Shown here: positions 40,162 to 49,314 of the stretch, piece after piece | Layout of the letters: every line of letters begins with the position of its first letter | How positions within the stretch are numbered: the stretch's first letter is position 1 | Assembly: GCA_964429795.1 (NCBI GenBank) | Contig: CAYSCW010000001.1 | Location: 124,001-188,000, forward strand | Source of the DNA: CAYSCW01 sp964429795 | GTDB taxonomy: Bacteria; Acidobacteriota; Aminicenantia; Aminicenantales; Aminicenantaceae | Direction of reading: 5' to 3' | Length of the DNA stretch: 64,000 nt | Notes under the pieces: model-generated | The model's database searches: none | The model's input: the letters and a program-made list of their open reading frames with translations, nothing else | Told to the model about the DNA's origin: nothing | Program-made: the position numbers and the translations under genes

Positions 40162-42642
40162 ATGAAAAAAGACTACAAATTTGAAGAGATCGAGAAAAAG
40201 TGGCAGAAAATCTGGGAGGAAGAAGAAGTCTTTAAATCTTACCAGGATTCCCGGAGGAGAAAATATTATTGTCTGGAGATGTACCCCTATCCTTCTGGCC
40301 ACATCCACATGGGTCATGTTCGCAATTATTCCATCGGAGATGTCATTTCCCGCTATATGATAATGAAGAATTTTAATGTGATTCATCCCATCGGCTGGGA
40401 TGCTCTGGGCATGCCAGCCGAGAATGCAGCCATCGACCAAGGAGTTCATCCTCAGAAGTGGACGGAAAATAACGTCTCTTACATGAGAAGACAATTGAAA
40501 AGACTGGGCTTCAGTTATGATTGGTCAAGAGAGGTGAACACATCTCTTCCCTCCTATTATAAATGGAATCAATGGATCTTCCTCAAAATGTTCGAAAGAG
40601 GATTGGCTTACAGGAAGAAGAGCTGGGTCAACTGGTGCCCAAAATGTCGTACCGTTCTCGCCAACGAACAGGTCATCCAAGATCGGTGCTGGCGTTGTGA
40701 TTCCCTGGTCAAACAGAAAGAAATGGAACAGTGGTTTTTGAAGATAACAGAATATGCCGAGGAGCTTCTTTCAGGACACCAAAAACTGGAAAAATGGCCC
40801 GAACATGTTCTCACCATGCAGAAAAACTGGATTGGGAAAAGCACAGGCGTACATATCGCTTTTCCCTTAGTAGGAGCATCTCGATCCATAGAGGTCTTCA
40901 CTACAAGGGTGGACACTATCTTCGGGGCCACTTTTTTAGTTCTTTCTCCTGAACATCCCCTTAGCCAGGAGCTTATTATTGATTTAGGGGAGAGAGAGGA
41001 GCTCAGGGGCTGGATAGAGAGAAGCATCGCGGAGAGTCGAATGAGAAAAGATAGGGAAGATGTGGAAAAAGAGGGAATCGATACTGGCAGGAAAGCTGTT
41101 AACCCTTATAGTGGAGAGGAAATTCCGATCTGGATTGCCAATTATGTGTTGATGGGATACGGAACCGGAGCCATCATGGCTGTGCCTGCCCATGACCAGA
41201 GGGATTTTGATTTTGCCAAGAAATATTCTCTGCCCATCAGGGTGGTCATCGTTCCCGAAGGGGAATCAGCACAAGATGAGCCGCAAGAGGCTTTCGAGGA
41301 TTATGGAATGGTAGTTAACTCTGGCTCTTTCTCAGGAAAATCTTCCAGAGAAGCAGATGAGGAGATGATTCGATACGCAGAGCAGAGGGGATTTGGAAGG
41401 GAAAGCACCCTTTACCGCCTCAGAGATTGGGGGATTTCCCGGCAGCGTTATTGGGGAACACCCATCCCCATCATCTATTGTCAGAGATGTGGAATCGTGG
41501 GAGTCCCTTATGAGGATCTGCCCGTCTTGCTTCCCTTTGATGTCGAATTTAAAGGAGAAGAAGGATCACCGCTCGAAAAAGTAAAGGGTTTCGTCAATAC
41601 AACATGCCCCAGATGCAAGGGAAAAGGACGGAGAGAGACGGATACCATGGATACTTTTTTTGATTCCTCTTGGTATTACTTCCGTTATACCTCTCCTGAG
41701 GAAGACAGGCTTCCTTTCAACCCTCAGTCTGCCGATTTTTGGCTTCCTGTCGACCTCTACATAGGTGGGGTGGAGCATGCCATCCTCCATCTGATCTATG
41801 CCCGCTTCTTCTGCAAGTTGTTCAGAGATTTCGGCCTCACTTCATTGGATGAGCCTTTTCCTTGGCTTCTTGCCCAAGGAATGGTGATTAAAGATGGTGC
41901 GGCCATGTCCAAGTCGAGAGGAAATGTGGTTGATCCTGATGATATGGTGAGGAAATACGGAGCAGATACGTTGAGACTTTTTATTCTTTTTGCTTCTCCT
42001 CCTGAGAAAGAATTTGTTTGGAATGAAAAAGGAATCGAAGGTTGTTTCCGGTTTTTAAATCGAGTTTGGATTTTTTTTCAGGAGAATCTTGATATTTTCG
42101 GGGAAGAAGGTCTAACCGGAAATAAGAAAAGACGAAGCAACCCAAGCCACATGATAAGAAGAAAGATGAATCAGACCATCAAAAAAGTCAGCGAGGATAT
42201 CGAAAAGAGGTATCATTTGAATACAGCGGTCAGCTCTTTGATGGAGTTCTTCAATCAGATCAAGAAGGAGAAAGAATCGCTAAGAGCGACTCCAGAGGGA
42301 AAACAGCTGCTAAGAGAGTCTATGGAGATGCTGGCCTTGCTCCTTTCCCTGTTCGCACCCCATATCTGTGAGGAGCTTTGGGAGAGGATGGGACATCGGA
42401 CCTATCTCATCCGCACACCTTGGCCTTCCTATGACCCTCAGCTGGCCAGGGAGGAGAAAGTGACTATCGTTGTTCAGGTCAACGGAAAACTAAGGGATCG
42501 ATTCGAGACTGAAAGGGATCAATCTGAAAGGGAAGTTAAAGAAAGGGCCCTTGGTCTGGATTGTATCCAAAACTATATAGCAGGGAAAGAGATCAAAAAA
42601 ATAATCTACATCAAGAATAAACTGGTAAACATCGTTGTATGA
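40162..42642 (+). CDS. leuS: Leucyl-tRNA synthetase
   Basis: A class I synthetase of 826 residues. The HIGH signature is HMGH in YPSGHIHMGHVRNYSIGDVI. WVNWCPKCRTVLANEQVI and a CxxC pair form the zinc region. The editing domain shows FTTRVDTIFGATFLVLSPEH and AHDQRDFDFAKKY. MDTFFDSSWYYFRYTSP and the KMSKS loop as AMSKSRGN follow. The C-terminal VNGKLRDRFE domain contacts tRNA. All landmarks are intact and the length is normal for a bacterial enzyme. Its last 8 bases overlap the start of lptE. Confidence 0.97.
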   Translation: MKKDYKFEEIEKKWQKIWEEEEVFKSYQDSRRRKYYCLEMYPYPSGHIHMGHVRNYSIGDVISRYMIMKNFNVIHPIGWDALGMPAENAAIDQGVHPQKWTENNVSYMRRQLKRLGFSYDWSREVNTSLPSYYKWNQWIFLKMFERGLAYRKKSWVNWCPKCRTVLANEQVIQDRCWRCDSLVKQKEMEQWFLKITEYAEELLSGHQKLEKWPEHVLTMQKNWIGKSTGVHIAFPLVGASRSIEVFTTRVDTIFGATFLVLSPEHPLSQELIIDLGEREELRGWIERSIAESRMRKDREDVEKEGIDTGRKAVNPYSGEEIPIWIANYVLMGYGTGAIMAVPAHDQRDFDFAKKYSLPIRVVIVPEGESAQDEPQEAFEDYGMVVNSGSFSGKSSREADEEMIRYAEQRGFGRESTLYRLRDWGISRQRYWGTPIPIIYCQRCGIVGVPYEDLPVLLPFDVEFKGEEGSPLEKVKGFVNTTCPRCKGKGRRETDTMDTFFDSSWYYFRYTSPEEDRLPFNPQSADFWLPVDLYIGGVEHAILHLIYARFFCKLFRDFGLTSLDEPFPWLLAQGMVIKDGAAMSKSRGNVVDPDDMVRKYGADTLRLFILFASPPEKEFVWNEKGIEGCFRFLNRVWIFFQENLDIFGEEGLTGNKKRRSNPSHMIRRKMNQTIKKVSEDIEKRYHLNTAVSSLMEFFNQIKKEKESLRATPEGKQLLRESMEMLALLLSLFAPHICEELWERMGHRTYLIRTPWPSYDPQLAREEKVTIVVQVNGKLRDRFETERDQSEREVKERALGLDCIQNYIAGKEIKKIIYIKNKLVNIVV

Positions 42643-43171
42643 ATTAAATCTCAAGCTCTGGATAAGGAAGGCCTTTTTACTCCTTTCTCTGTGCACTTTC
42701 CTCATCAGTTGCGGCTACCATCTTCGAGGGACAGGCAGTTCCCTTCCCCCTCACATCAAGAAAATCTATATTCCTTTTTTTAAAAACCTGACTACCCGCT
42801 TTGAGCTGGATGTGAAGTTAACCCAGAAGGTGAGAAACGAAGTCGTGGCCAGGGGAAAAATGGAGCTTGTCGGAGACGAAGCGTCTTCGGATGCAGTCCT
42901 GATCGGAGAGATCATCTCCTTCATAGCCACTCCTATTGCTTTTTCAGGTCAGACCACAGCCGATCGCTACAACATCACCATCATTACCAAGATTGTGCTG
43001 AGGGATTTGATCAACAAAAAAGTCATATTTTCTAATCCCAGTTTTATCTATCAGAAAGAATACGAGGTACCACAGGGAACAGATTTTGAGACTGTTCAAA
43101 CAGAAGCCATAGAGGAGGTGGCGGGAAGGTTTGCGAGAAGTTTAGTGATTACTATCTTAGAGGGATTTTAG
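42635..43171 (+). CDS. lptE: LPS-assembly lipoprotein LptE
   Basis: LptE plugs the outer-membrane LptD barrel that inserts LPS. The 178-residue protein has a lipoprotein signal ending in LISC with Cys26, followed directly by GYHLRGTGSSLPPHIKKIYI, the standard opening of mature LptE. KNLTTRFELDVKLTQKVRNE and a late VQTEAIEEVAGRFARSLV are also typical. The start is a TTG that overlaps leuS, so translation should depend on leuS. The leuS-lptE-holA order is the same as in proteobacteria. Confidence 0.9.
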   Translation: MYELNLKLWIRKAFLLLSLCTFLISCGYHLRGTGSSLPPHIKKIYIPFFKNLTTRFELDVKLTQKVRNEVVARGKMELVGDEASSDAVLIGEIISFIATPIAFSGQTTADRYNITIITKIVLRDLINKKVIFSNPSFIYQKEYEVPQGTDFETVQTEAIEEVAGRFARSLVITILEGF

Positions 43172-43172
43172 A

Positions 43173-44264
43173 GTGGTGCGGAGTTTCTTCCTGAATAAAG
43201 AAATCAAGGAGGAGAGCGTTGTCTTCTGTTACTTTTTCCACGGTGAAGAGACCTATCTTGCCCACCAATTCACCCAGGGACTTAAAGAAGCTCTGATTTC
43301 TCCTGATGTTCAGGATTATAATCTGGAGAGGTTTAACCTTGAGGAAAACTCTTGGATGGAAATCATCGATCTGGCCCGTACGGTTCCTTTCTTTCTCTCA
43401 TCCTGGCGGATCATCGTGGTGGAAGCTTCAAAGGGAAAAGATGAAAATCTCTCCAAGGCAGAGAGATCTCTGCTCAAAGATTATTTTGCGTCTCCATCTT
43501 CACAGACTGTGATGGTTATTGTCTTTTCTGGAAAGATAAGGAAAAATTCCTCTCTCTTTCAATTTTTTTCATCCCTGTCTTCATCCCTAGTTTTGATCAA
43601 AGAGCTCAAACCTTTAAGGGAAAGATCCCTTTATTCATGGATGGATAGGAAACTTGTCTCTTTGGAAAAGACGGCTACATTGGAAGCGAAGAAAAGGGTG
43701 GAGGAATTGTTGGGAAATGATCTAAGGCGGGTGAACCATGAGCTGGAGAAACTAACCACATTCATCGGCGAAAAAAAGGTCATAGAGCTGGATGATGTCA
43801 ATCAGGTCTCAGGTTGGACGAAAACCTCTTTTGAGTGGGAATTGGGAGAGAGCTTGGAAAAGGCTGATTTCGAGCAAAGCCTGGTTGTTTTGAATAATCT
43901 CTTTAAGGAAGGGATCAGAACGGAATTTATCCTCGGGATGATGGTCCGGTTTTTCCATGAAATTCTTCTAGCCAAGCTTTGGCTGAAAGAGAAGGATAAA
44001 GACCGAAAAGCAATATTTAAGGAATTGAAGCCTCATATTCACGAAGGGTTTGGAGAATTTTATGTGATGAAGTTCAGGCAGTTTTTCTCATTAGTGGAGA
44101 GGATTTCCGCGAATGAGATCAATCATTATCTCGGCGAGCTAGGTAAGGTTGACTTTAAGATGAAAACTTCAGATGCCTCTGTGCAGACGCTGTTGGAAAG
44201 CTTTTTGTATGATTATTGTTTTCATCGTGGGCAGGGAAGGGTTATTTGGAAGGAGAAAGGTTAA
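43173..44264 (+). CDS. holA: DNA polymerase III delta subunit (clamp-loader wrench)
   Basis: HolA opens the sliding clamp. The 363-residue protein starts with a GTG codon one base after lptE. FYFFHGEE-type opening (FCYFFHGEETYLAHQF) and RTVPFFLSSWRIIVVEA form domain I. A late LEKLTTFIGEKKVIELDDV and FEWELGESLEKADFEQSLVV correspond to the AAA+ lid and collar regions. The sequence is divergent but the length and domain order match. Its 3' end overlaps the convergent rpsT by 23 bp. Confidence 0.85.
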   Translation: MVRSFFLNKEIKEESVVFCYFFHGEETYLAHQFTQGLKEALISPDVQDYNLERFNLEENSWMEIIDLARTVPFFLSSWRIIVVEASKGKDENLSKAERSLLKDYFASPSSQTVMVIVFSGKIRKNSSLFQFFSSLSSSLVLIKELKPLRERSLYSWMDRKLVSLEKTATLEAKKRVEELLGNDLRRVNHELEKLTTFIGEKKVIELDDVNQVSGWTKTSFEWELGESLEKADFEQSLVVLNNLFKEGIRTEFILGMMVRFFHEILLAKLWLKEKDKDRKAIFKELKPHIHEGFGEFYVMKFRQFFSLVERISANEINHYLGELGKVDFKMKTSDASVQTLLESFLYDYCFHRGQGRVIWKEKG

Positions 44265-44520
44265 TCAGCTCTACCCGTCGACTCAATCTTGATTTGTATC
44301 TGTTCCCTGTGTTTTCGTGGATGGTTCCCTTCTTGACAGATTTATCTATGAAGGAGAACATTTGGGGAAGGAGCTTTTCTGCTGTCTCCTTGTCTTTGTT
44401 GACTATAGCCTCCCTGAGCTTTTTTATATGGCTTCGGAGCATTGTCTTGTTTCTCTTGTTGATGGCTCTTTGGCGCAGGCTCCGTCTCCACTGTCGGATC
44501 GCGGATTTGTGATGAGCCAT
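44242..44520 (-). CDS. rpsT: 30S ribosomal protein bS20
   Basis: The 92-residue, strongly basic helical protein has the family opening MAHHKSAIRQWRRSLRQRAI and NKTMLRSHIKKLREAI, and ends in NRYKSRLSRRVELI. A perfect GAGGAG ribosome binding site and a good promoter precede it. It is a single-gene unit transcribed against holA and divergently from murJ. Confidence 0.96.
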   Translation of the reverse strand: MAHHKSAIRQWRRSLRQRAINKRNKTMLRSHIKKLREAIVNKDKETAEKLLPQMFSFIDKSVKKGTIHENTGNRYKSRLSRRVELINLSPSK

Positions 44521-44546
44521 GTCTTTCTCCTCTATAATGAAGAGAT

Positions 44547-44575
44547 ATGATAAGATATATTTCCTTCAAAGTCAA
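44547..44575 (-). promoter_or_regulatory. Strong sigma-70 promoter of rpsT
   Basis: On the minus strand TTGACT (44575-44570) and TATCAT (44552-44547) are 17 bp apart. Transcription would start near 44540, leaving a leader of about 20 bases that carries the GAGGAG ribosome binding site. Confidence 0.8.
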
Positions 44576-44659
44576 CATGATGTGGAGATGGGGAAGCAAA
44601 AGGAAAAAGCAATTAAGGAAGATAGCTTTTAGTTAATCTAATAAAGGCCTGAAAGGGAT

Positions 44660-46237
44660 ATGGAGCAAAGGGAACAGAAAAAGAGGCTGATCAAATCCAC
44701 TTTTGTGGTGGCCTCTCCTACACTTTTAAGCCGCATCTTTGGTTTTTTTCGAGATGTGATTCAGGCATTTTATCTGGGGACCAGCCGCAGCGGGGACGCA
44801 TTCACCATCGCTTATGTGATTCCCAACTTGTTGAGAAGGCTGACTGGTGAAGGAGCGATGACAGCAGCTTTTGTGCCTGTTTTTACCCAGATGAAGAAGG
44901 AAAAATCAAGGGAAGACCTGTGGCGGTTTGCCAACATGTTTTTCTACGATATGACTCTGATTATGGCTGCGTTGATGGTCTTGGGAATCGTCTTTGCTCC
45001 TCTGCTGGTCAAGGTCATTTCTTTTGGATTTAAGGGAATCGAGGGGAAATGGGAGTTGACGACCGGTCTGACGCGCATCATGTTTCCTTATATTTTCTTG
45101 ATTAGCTTAGCTGCTCTGGTCATGGCGATACTGAATTCTTTTCATAAATTCTTCGTCCCTGCTTTCACTCCAGTGCTTTTCAACCTGGCTATTATCAGCA
45201 TAGCTCTCCTCTTTGCCAAGTCAGCCAAAGAACCGGCCTATGTCTTTGCAGTTGGAGTGGTTCTTGGAGGAATCCTCCAGCTAGCCTTCCAGATTCCTTT
45301 TCTTTGGCGCAAGGGGATGCGGTTCCATTTTCGTTTCTCTTTTTCCCATCCAGCGGTGCGCAAGGTGGCTCTCCTCATGGTTCCCGGTATTTTTGGGGTG
45401 GGAATTTCGCAGATTAATTTTGCACTGAGCCGGACGATTGCCTCTTCTTTGGAAGAAGGAAGTGTGGCGTCGCTCTATTTTGCCTCTAGAGTTCAGGAGC
45501 TGACCCTGGGTCTTTTTTCTGTTGCCCTTTCCATCGCTTTGCTTCCCACTTTTTCCGATTTTGCTGCCCATCGCGACATTCAGGGAATGAAGAAGACACT
45601 CATCTTTTCTCACAAGCTTGTTTTCCTGATAACCTTTCCGGCTATGGTTGGACTGTTGATTCTGAATCGGCCAATCATACAGGTCCTTTTCGAGCGGGGA
45701 ATTTTTGATGCCCAATCCACTGCTATGAGTGCCTCCTGTCTCTTCTTCTTCGCTTTCAGCCTTCCTTTCATTTCAGGAGTTAAGATCATTGCTCCTGCTT
45801 TTTATTCCCTAAAGGACACAAAAACGCCTGTTGTGGTGGCCTTTTTCGTGATGCTCAGTTATATCTCCCTGTCCTTTGTTCTGATGCCTCGTTTGAGAGT
45901 TGGAGGCATTGCTTTGGCCTTATCCTTATCATCTGTTCTTAACTTCATCCTCCTCTTTATCCTGCTGGAGCGGAAGATCGGGGGAATAGAGAAGAGAGAG
46001 ATATTAGTCTCCTCCATTAAGTCAGCCTTTTCTGCAGCCGTCATGGGGGTTGCGGTTTGGGTTTTTATCAGAAATTTTGCCTTCCATCGCCTTGTCTTTA
46101 TCAAGCAGCTAGGTGTTCTGCTTGCGGCTGTGTTTCTGGGGGTGGTGATCTATGTTGTTTTCCATCTTCTTTTCAACCATGAGGACTTAAGAAATCTGAA
46201 GGATATCTTCTCTCGGGATAAGACTTTAAAAAAATAG
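44660..46237 (+). CDS. murJ: Lipid II flippase MurJ
   Basis: MurJ flips the peptidoglycan precursor lipid II to the outer face of the inner membrane. The 525-residue protein has about 14 helices. The MOP-family landmarks are VVASPTLLSRIFGFFRDVIQ, RRLTGEGAMTAAFVPVFTQM and a late VQELTLGLFSVALSIALLP. RPIIQVLFERGIFDAQST and a conserved KIIAPAFYSLKDTKTPV also match MurJ. It is followed by dtd after 9 bp. Confidence 0.95.
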   Translation: MEQREQKKRLIKSTFVVASPTLLSRIFGFFRDVIQAFYLGTSRSGDAFTIAYVIPNLLRRLTGEGAMTAAFVPVFTQMKKEKSREDLWRFANMFFYDMTLIMAALMVLGIVFAPLLVKVISFGFKGIEGKWELTTGLTRIMFPYIFLISLAALVMAILNSFHKFFVPAFTPVLFNLAIISIALLFAKSAKEPAYVFAVGVVLGGILQLAFQIPFLWRKGMRFHFRFSFSHPAVRKVALLMVPGIFGVGISQINFALSRTIASSLEEGSVASLYFASRVQELTLGLFSVALSIALLPTFSDFAAHRDIQGMKKTLIFSHKLVFLITFPAMVGLLILNRPIIQVLFERGIFDAQSTAMSASCLFFFAFSLPFISGVKIIAPAFYSLKDTKTPVVVAFFVMLSYISLSFVLMPRLRVGGIALALSLSSVLNFILLFILLERKIGGIEKREILVSSIKSAFSAAVMGVAVWVFIRNFAFHRLVFIKQLGVLLAAVFLGVVIYVVFHLLFNHEDLRNLKDIFSRDKTLKK

Positions 46238-46246
46238 CTCAATCCG

Positions 46247-46705
46247 ATGAAAGTCGTTCTGCAAAGGGTTCAGCAAGCTTCGGTCAATGTCCAGGAAAAA
46301 GTGGTGGGGAAGATAGGAAGAGGAATCTGTCTTCTCGTTGGCATCGAAAAAGGAGACACAGAAAAGGATGCTCGATATGTTTCTCAGAAGGTCGTGGAGC
46401 TGAGGATTTTTCCAGATGAAGAGGGCAAGATGAACATGTCTATATTGGATGTCGGCGGTGAGGTTCTTGCCGTATCTCAATTCACTCTTGCCGGTTCCGT
46501 CAAAAAAGGAAGAAGGCCGAGCTTTGACAAATCCGAGGAGCCGCATAAAGCGAAAGAGCTTTTCGATCATTTTGTTGAGTTCATAAGAGAGAAGGGAGTC
46601 AAAGTGGAGACAGGGATTTTTGGAGCTATGATGGACGTCCATTTGATAAACGATGGGCCCGTGACTTTCATCCTGGAAGGAGAATCCAGAGAGATATTCA
46701 GCTGA
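46247..46705 (+). CDS. dtd: D-aminoacyl-tRNA deacylase
   Basis: DTD removes D-amino acids and glycine from mischarged tRNAs. The 152-residue protein, the normal length, has MKVVLQRVQQASVNV, the catalytic SQFTLAGSVKKGRRPSFDKS and the cross-subunit Gly-cisPro motif NDGPVTF. It probably shares an mRNA with murJ. Its last 8 bases overlap the convergent HEAT-repeat gene. Confidence 0.96.
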   Translation: MKVVLQRVQQASVNVQEKVVGKIGRGICLLVGIEKGDTEKDARYVSQKVVELRIFPDEEGKMNMSILDVGGEVLAVSQFTLAGSVKKGRRPSFDKSEEPHKAKELFDHFVEFIREKGVKVETGIFGAMMDVHLINDGPVTFILEGESREIFS

Positions 46706-47474
46706 ATTTCAATTGGCTGGCCTTGTTCAGAGCCTCTTCAGCGGATTTGCGCACAAATCGATTGTTATCTTTGGCTAGCTTGTTCAAAAAGACAAGGGCT
46801 GTTTCCCCTCCGATCTGACCAAGAGCCTCTGCTGCCGACCGCCGCACTTCTGCATTGGAATCGTTGATGAGGGCTCCGATGAGGTTTATGAAGCGGGGAT
46901 TTTTTCTGATCGCCAGGATTTTCAAGACAGAACTCTTGACATACCAAGGAGGCCTGAGCATTCTTGGGTAAATCATGTTGAGGCTGATATCTCCCTTCTC
47001 TCCGAGTTCCTTGATGATGAGGTCTCTGACTTCCTCAGAAGGATCATCCAGGGCTTCGAGCAAAACCTCACTGACCCAATCGCCTTTTACGTTGATGATG
47101 GATTTGATGATCTTCAGCTTCCGCTCCTTTTCCACACACGAGCGGATTTTCCTCAACACCAGTTGAGAGAGATTCTGTCCTTTGTCTCCTTTTGATTTTA
47201 GCTCTTGCAGAGCCTTCTTGGCAGCTGAAGCAACCGCAGGCGAACGATCTTTGATGTACTGTTGGAATATGCCGCTTTCTTGGTAAGATGTCTGGCTTAG
47301 TGATTGGAGGGCCGATGTGCGGACAAGAGGGGAATATTTCTTGTTTTTTATGACGGAAAGGAGGAAGACAATCTTTTTTTCCTCTTTGAGAACGTGGATG
47401 TTTTCTTGCAGAAATTGGCTCTTTTTCTCCGGAGTAAGAGATTTGAATTTTTCTGTTATTTCCTGAAGATCCAT
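46698..47474 (-). CDS. HEAT-repeat protein
   Basis: The 258-residue soluble protein is built of tandem alpha-helical HEAT units. Clear repeats are YSPLVRTSALQSLSQ, DPSEEVRDLIIKELGEKGDI and DSNAEVRRSAAEALGQIGGE. The last, DNNRFVRKSAEEALNKA, follows near the C-terminus. Such proteins act as scaffolds, and the last two units resemble PBS-lyase HEAT repeats. No catalytic motif is seen. It lies 11 bp after ribBA on the same strand and is probably its co-transcribed neighbour. Its partner cannot be told. Confidence 0.75.
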   Translation of the reverse strand: MDLQEITEKFKSLTPEKKSQFLQENIHVLKEEKKIVFLLSVIKNKKYSPLVRTSALQSLSQTSYQESGIFQQYIKDRSPAVASAAKKALQELKSKGDKGQNLSQLVLRKIRSCVEKERKLKIIKSIINVKGDWVSEVLLEALDDPSEEVRDLIIKELGEKGDISLNMIYPRMLRPPWYVKSSVLKILAIRKNPRFINLIGALINDSNAEVRRSAAEALGQIGGETALVFLNKLAKDNNRFVRKSAEEALNKASQLKFS

Positions 47475-47485
47475 GGATTAAAGGT

Positions 47486-48700
47486 CTAGACCATTTCTAG
47501 GAGGTGCCCCATTTTTTCTTTTTTGGTCTTCAGGTATCTGAGGTTGACTTTGTTCGGGGCAACTTCGATGGGCACACGCTCGACGATTTCCAGTCCATAA
47601 CCAGCCAGTCCGATAAACTTGCGTGGATTATTGGTAATCAGTCTGAGCTTAGTAGCTCCCAGCGAGGCCAGGATCTGAGCCCCTATCCCATAATCCCTTT
47701 GATCGGCCTTGAAACCCAGTTTGCGGTTGGCTTCTACTGTATCGGCACCCTTATCTTGAATGGCATAGGCTTTTATCTTATTGACTAAACCAATTCCTCT
47801 GCCTTCTTGGTTGAGTATGTAAAGAATGATGCCTTTTCCTTCCTTGTTGATCATCTCCATGGCTTGGTGAAGTTGTTCCCCACAGTCGCAGCGGACAGAG
47901 CCGAATGTGTCTCCGGTCAAACATTGAGAATGAGCCCGGACGAGGATAGGCTGATCCTTCGTGATATCGCCCTTGACCAGTGCCACATGATGTTCCTTGT
48001 GTATTGTGTCTTCGAAAATCATCATCTTGAATTTTCCGTATTTTGTGGGGAGTTCTGTATCTTCGATTTTCTTGACCAATCGTTCATGTTTCATCCGGTA
48101 CTTGATAAGTTCGGCTATAGTCAGAATGGGAATATCGTGGGCTTGGGCGAATCGCTTGAGCTGGGAAAGCCGGGCCATAGTGCCATCCTCGTTCATAATC
48201 TCACAGATCACTCCTGCTGGAGTTAACCTCGCCACGCGAGCGATATCCACAGATGCTTCTGTCTGGCCAGCTCTCTCTAGAACGCCTCCGTCTCTTGCCT
48301 GAAGAGGAAAGACATGCCCGGGGCGGGCTAGGTCATCGGCCTTTGTCTTGGGATGGATAGCGATCAGAATGGTTTTTGCCCTATCGTGGGCTGAGATTCC
48401 GGTTGTGATTCCTTCCTTGGCATCTATGGAAACGGTGAAGGCTGTCTGGAAGCTGGCCGTGTTGTCCTGGACCATCAAGGGGAGATTGAGCTCTTTCAGT
48501 TTTTCCCTGGTCAGGGGAAGACAGATCAAGCCTCGGCCGTGTTTGGTCATGAAGTTGATGATTTCAGGTGTCACCTTTTCGGCAGCCACCATGAGGTCGC
48601 CTTCGTTTTCCCGGTCTTCATCATCGACAATGATGATCATTTGGCCTTTCTTTACGGTCTGAATCGTTTGTTCGACTGTAGCAATCTGTGATTTTTGAGG
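47486..48700 (-). CDS. ribBA: Bifunctional 3,4-dihydroxy-2-butanone-4-phosphate synthase / GTP cyclohydrolase II
   Basis: RibBA makes both early substrates of riboflavin synthesis. Residues 1-205 are the DHBP synthase, with VDDEDRENEGDL, GLICLPLTREKL and RPGHVFPLQARDGGVLERAG. Residues 206-404 are the cyclohydrolase, with the zinc site CLTGDTFGSVRCDCGEQLHQ, YILNQEGRGIGLVNKI and a late RLITNNPRKFIGLAGYG. The start at 48700 was chosen because the longer frame from 48748 would run 43 bases into ribE and adds only basic residues. It follows ribE by 5 bp. Confidence 0.95.
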   Translation of the reverse strand, partial: PQKSQIATVEQTIQTVKKGQMIIIVDDEDRENEGDLMVAAEKVTPEIINFMTKHGRGLICLPLTREKLKELNLPLMVQDNTASFQTAFTVSIDAKEGITTGISAHDRAKTILIAIHPKTKADDLARPGHVFPLQARDGGVLERAGQTEASVDIARVARLTPAGVICEIMNEDGTMARLSQLKRFAQAHDIPILTIAELIKYRMKHERLVKKIEDTELPTKYGKFKMMIFEDTIHKEHHVALVKGDITKDQPILVRAHSQCLTGDTFGSVRCDCGEQLHQAMEMINKEGKGIILYILNQEGRGIGLVNKIKAYAIQDKGADTVEANRKLGFKADQRDYGIGAQILASLGATKLRLITNNPRKFIGLAGYGLEIVERVPIEVAPNKVNLRYLKTKKEKMGHLLEMV

Positions 48701-48705
48701 CATCT

Positions 48706-49314
48706 TCAATCTTTCTCTTTTTTGTATCTTTTCTCCTCGATTAACCAATTATACACATATTTTCCGATCATGTCACACTCTATATTGACCTCATCCCCTC
48801 TCTTCAATTCCCCTAAGTTGGAGTTTTTTAAGGTGATAGGGATCAATTCCACTTCAAAAAAAGAGGATCGAAGCTCTGCGATGGTGAGGCTGACCCCGTT
48901 CAAGGCGACCGAGCCTTTAGGGATGAGAAACCGCCTGATTTCGGGGGGGAAAGTTACAGTGATTCGGCTGCCCTCTTTTTTCTTCTGGATCTTGTTCGCT
49001 TTTCCACGGGCATCCACATGCCCTGTGACCATGTGCCCCCCTAGTGGTGAAGAAAGCGTCAAGGGAAGTTCAAGGTTAAGCTTGTCTCTTTGATGCAGAG
49101 AGCCAAGATTCGTTTTTTGGAGGGTCTCCTCAGAGAGGCTGAAGAAAAGGAGATCTTTTTGTTTCTTGATAAGACTCAGACAGACGCCGTTGACAGCCAG
49201 GCTATCTCCGATTTGGATTTGTGATACCAAGGCAGGAGATTCCACGGCTATCTCCCTTCTTCCTCGATAGAAACCCTTAAATAGACCTAAGTGTTGGATG
49301 ATGCCTGTAAACAT
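48706..49314 (-). CDS. ribE: Riboflavin synthase alpha chain
   Basis: It dismutates two lumazines to riboflavin. The 202-residue protein has two lumazine-binding repeats. The first has MFTGIIQHLG and GDSLAVNGVCLSL. The second has GGHMVTGHVDARG and KGSVALNGVSLTIAE. The length is normal. It overlaps ribD by one base and precedes ribBA, so the three are one unit. Confidence 0.95.
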   Translation of the reverse strand: MFTGIIQHLGLFKGFYRGRREIAVESPALVSQIQIGDSLAVNGVCLSLIKKQKDLLFFSLSEETLQKTNLGSLHQRDKLNLELPLTLSSPLGGHMVTGHVDARGKANKIQKKKEGSRITVTFPPEIRRFLIPKGSVALNGVSLTIAELRSSFFEVELIPITLKNSNLGELKRGDEVNIECDMIGKYVYNWLIEEKRYKKEKD

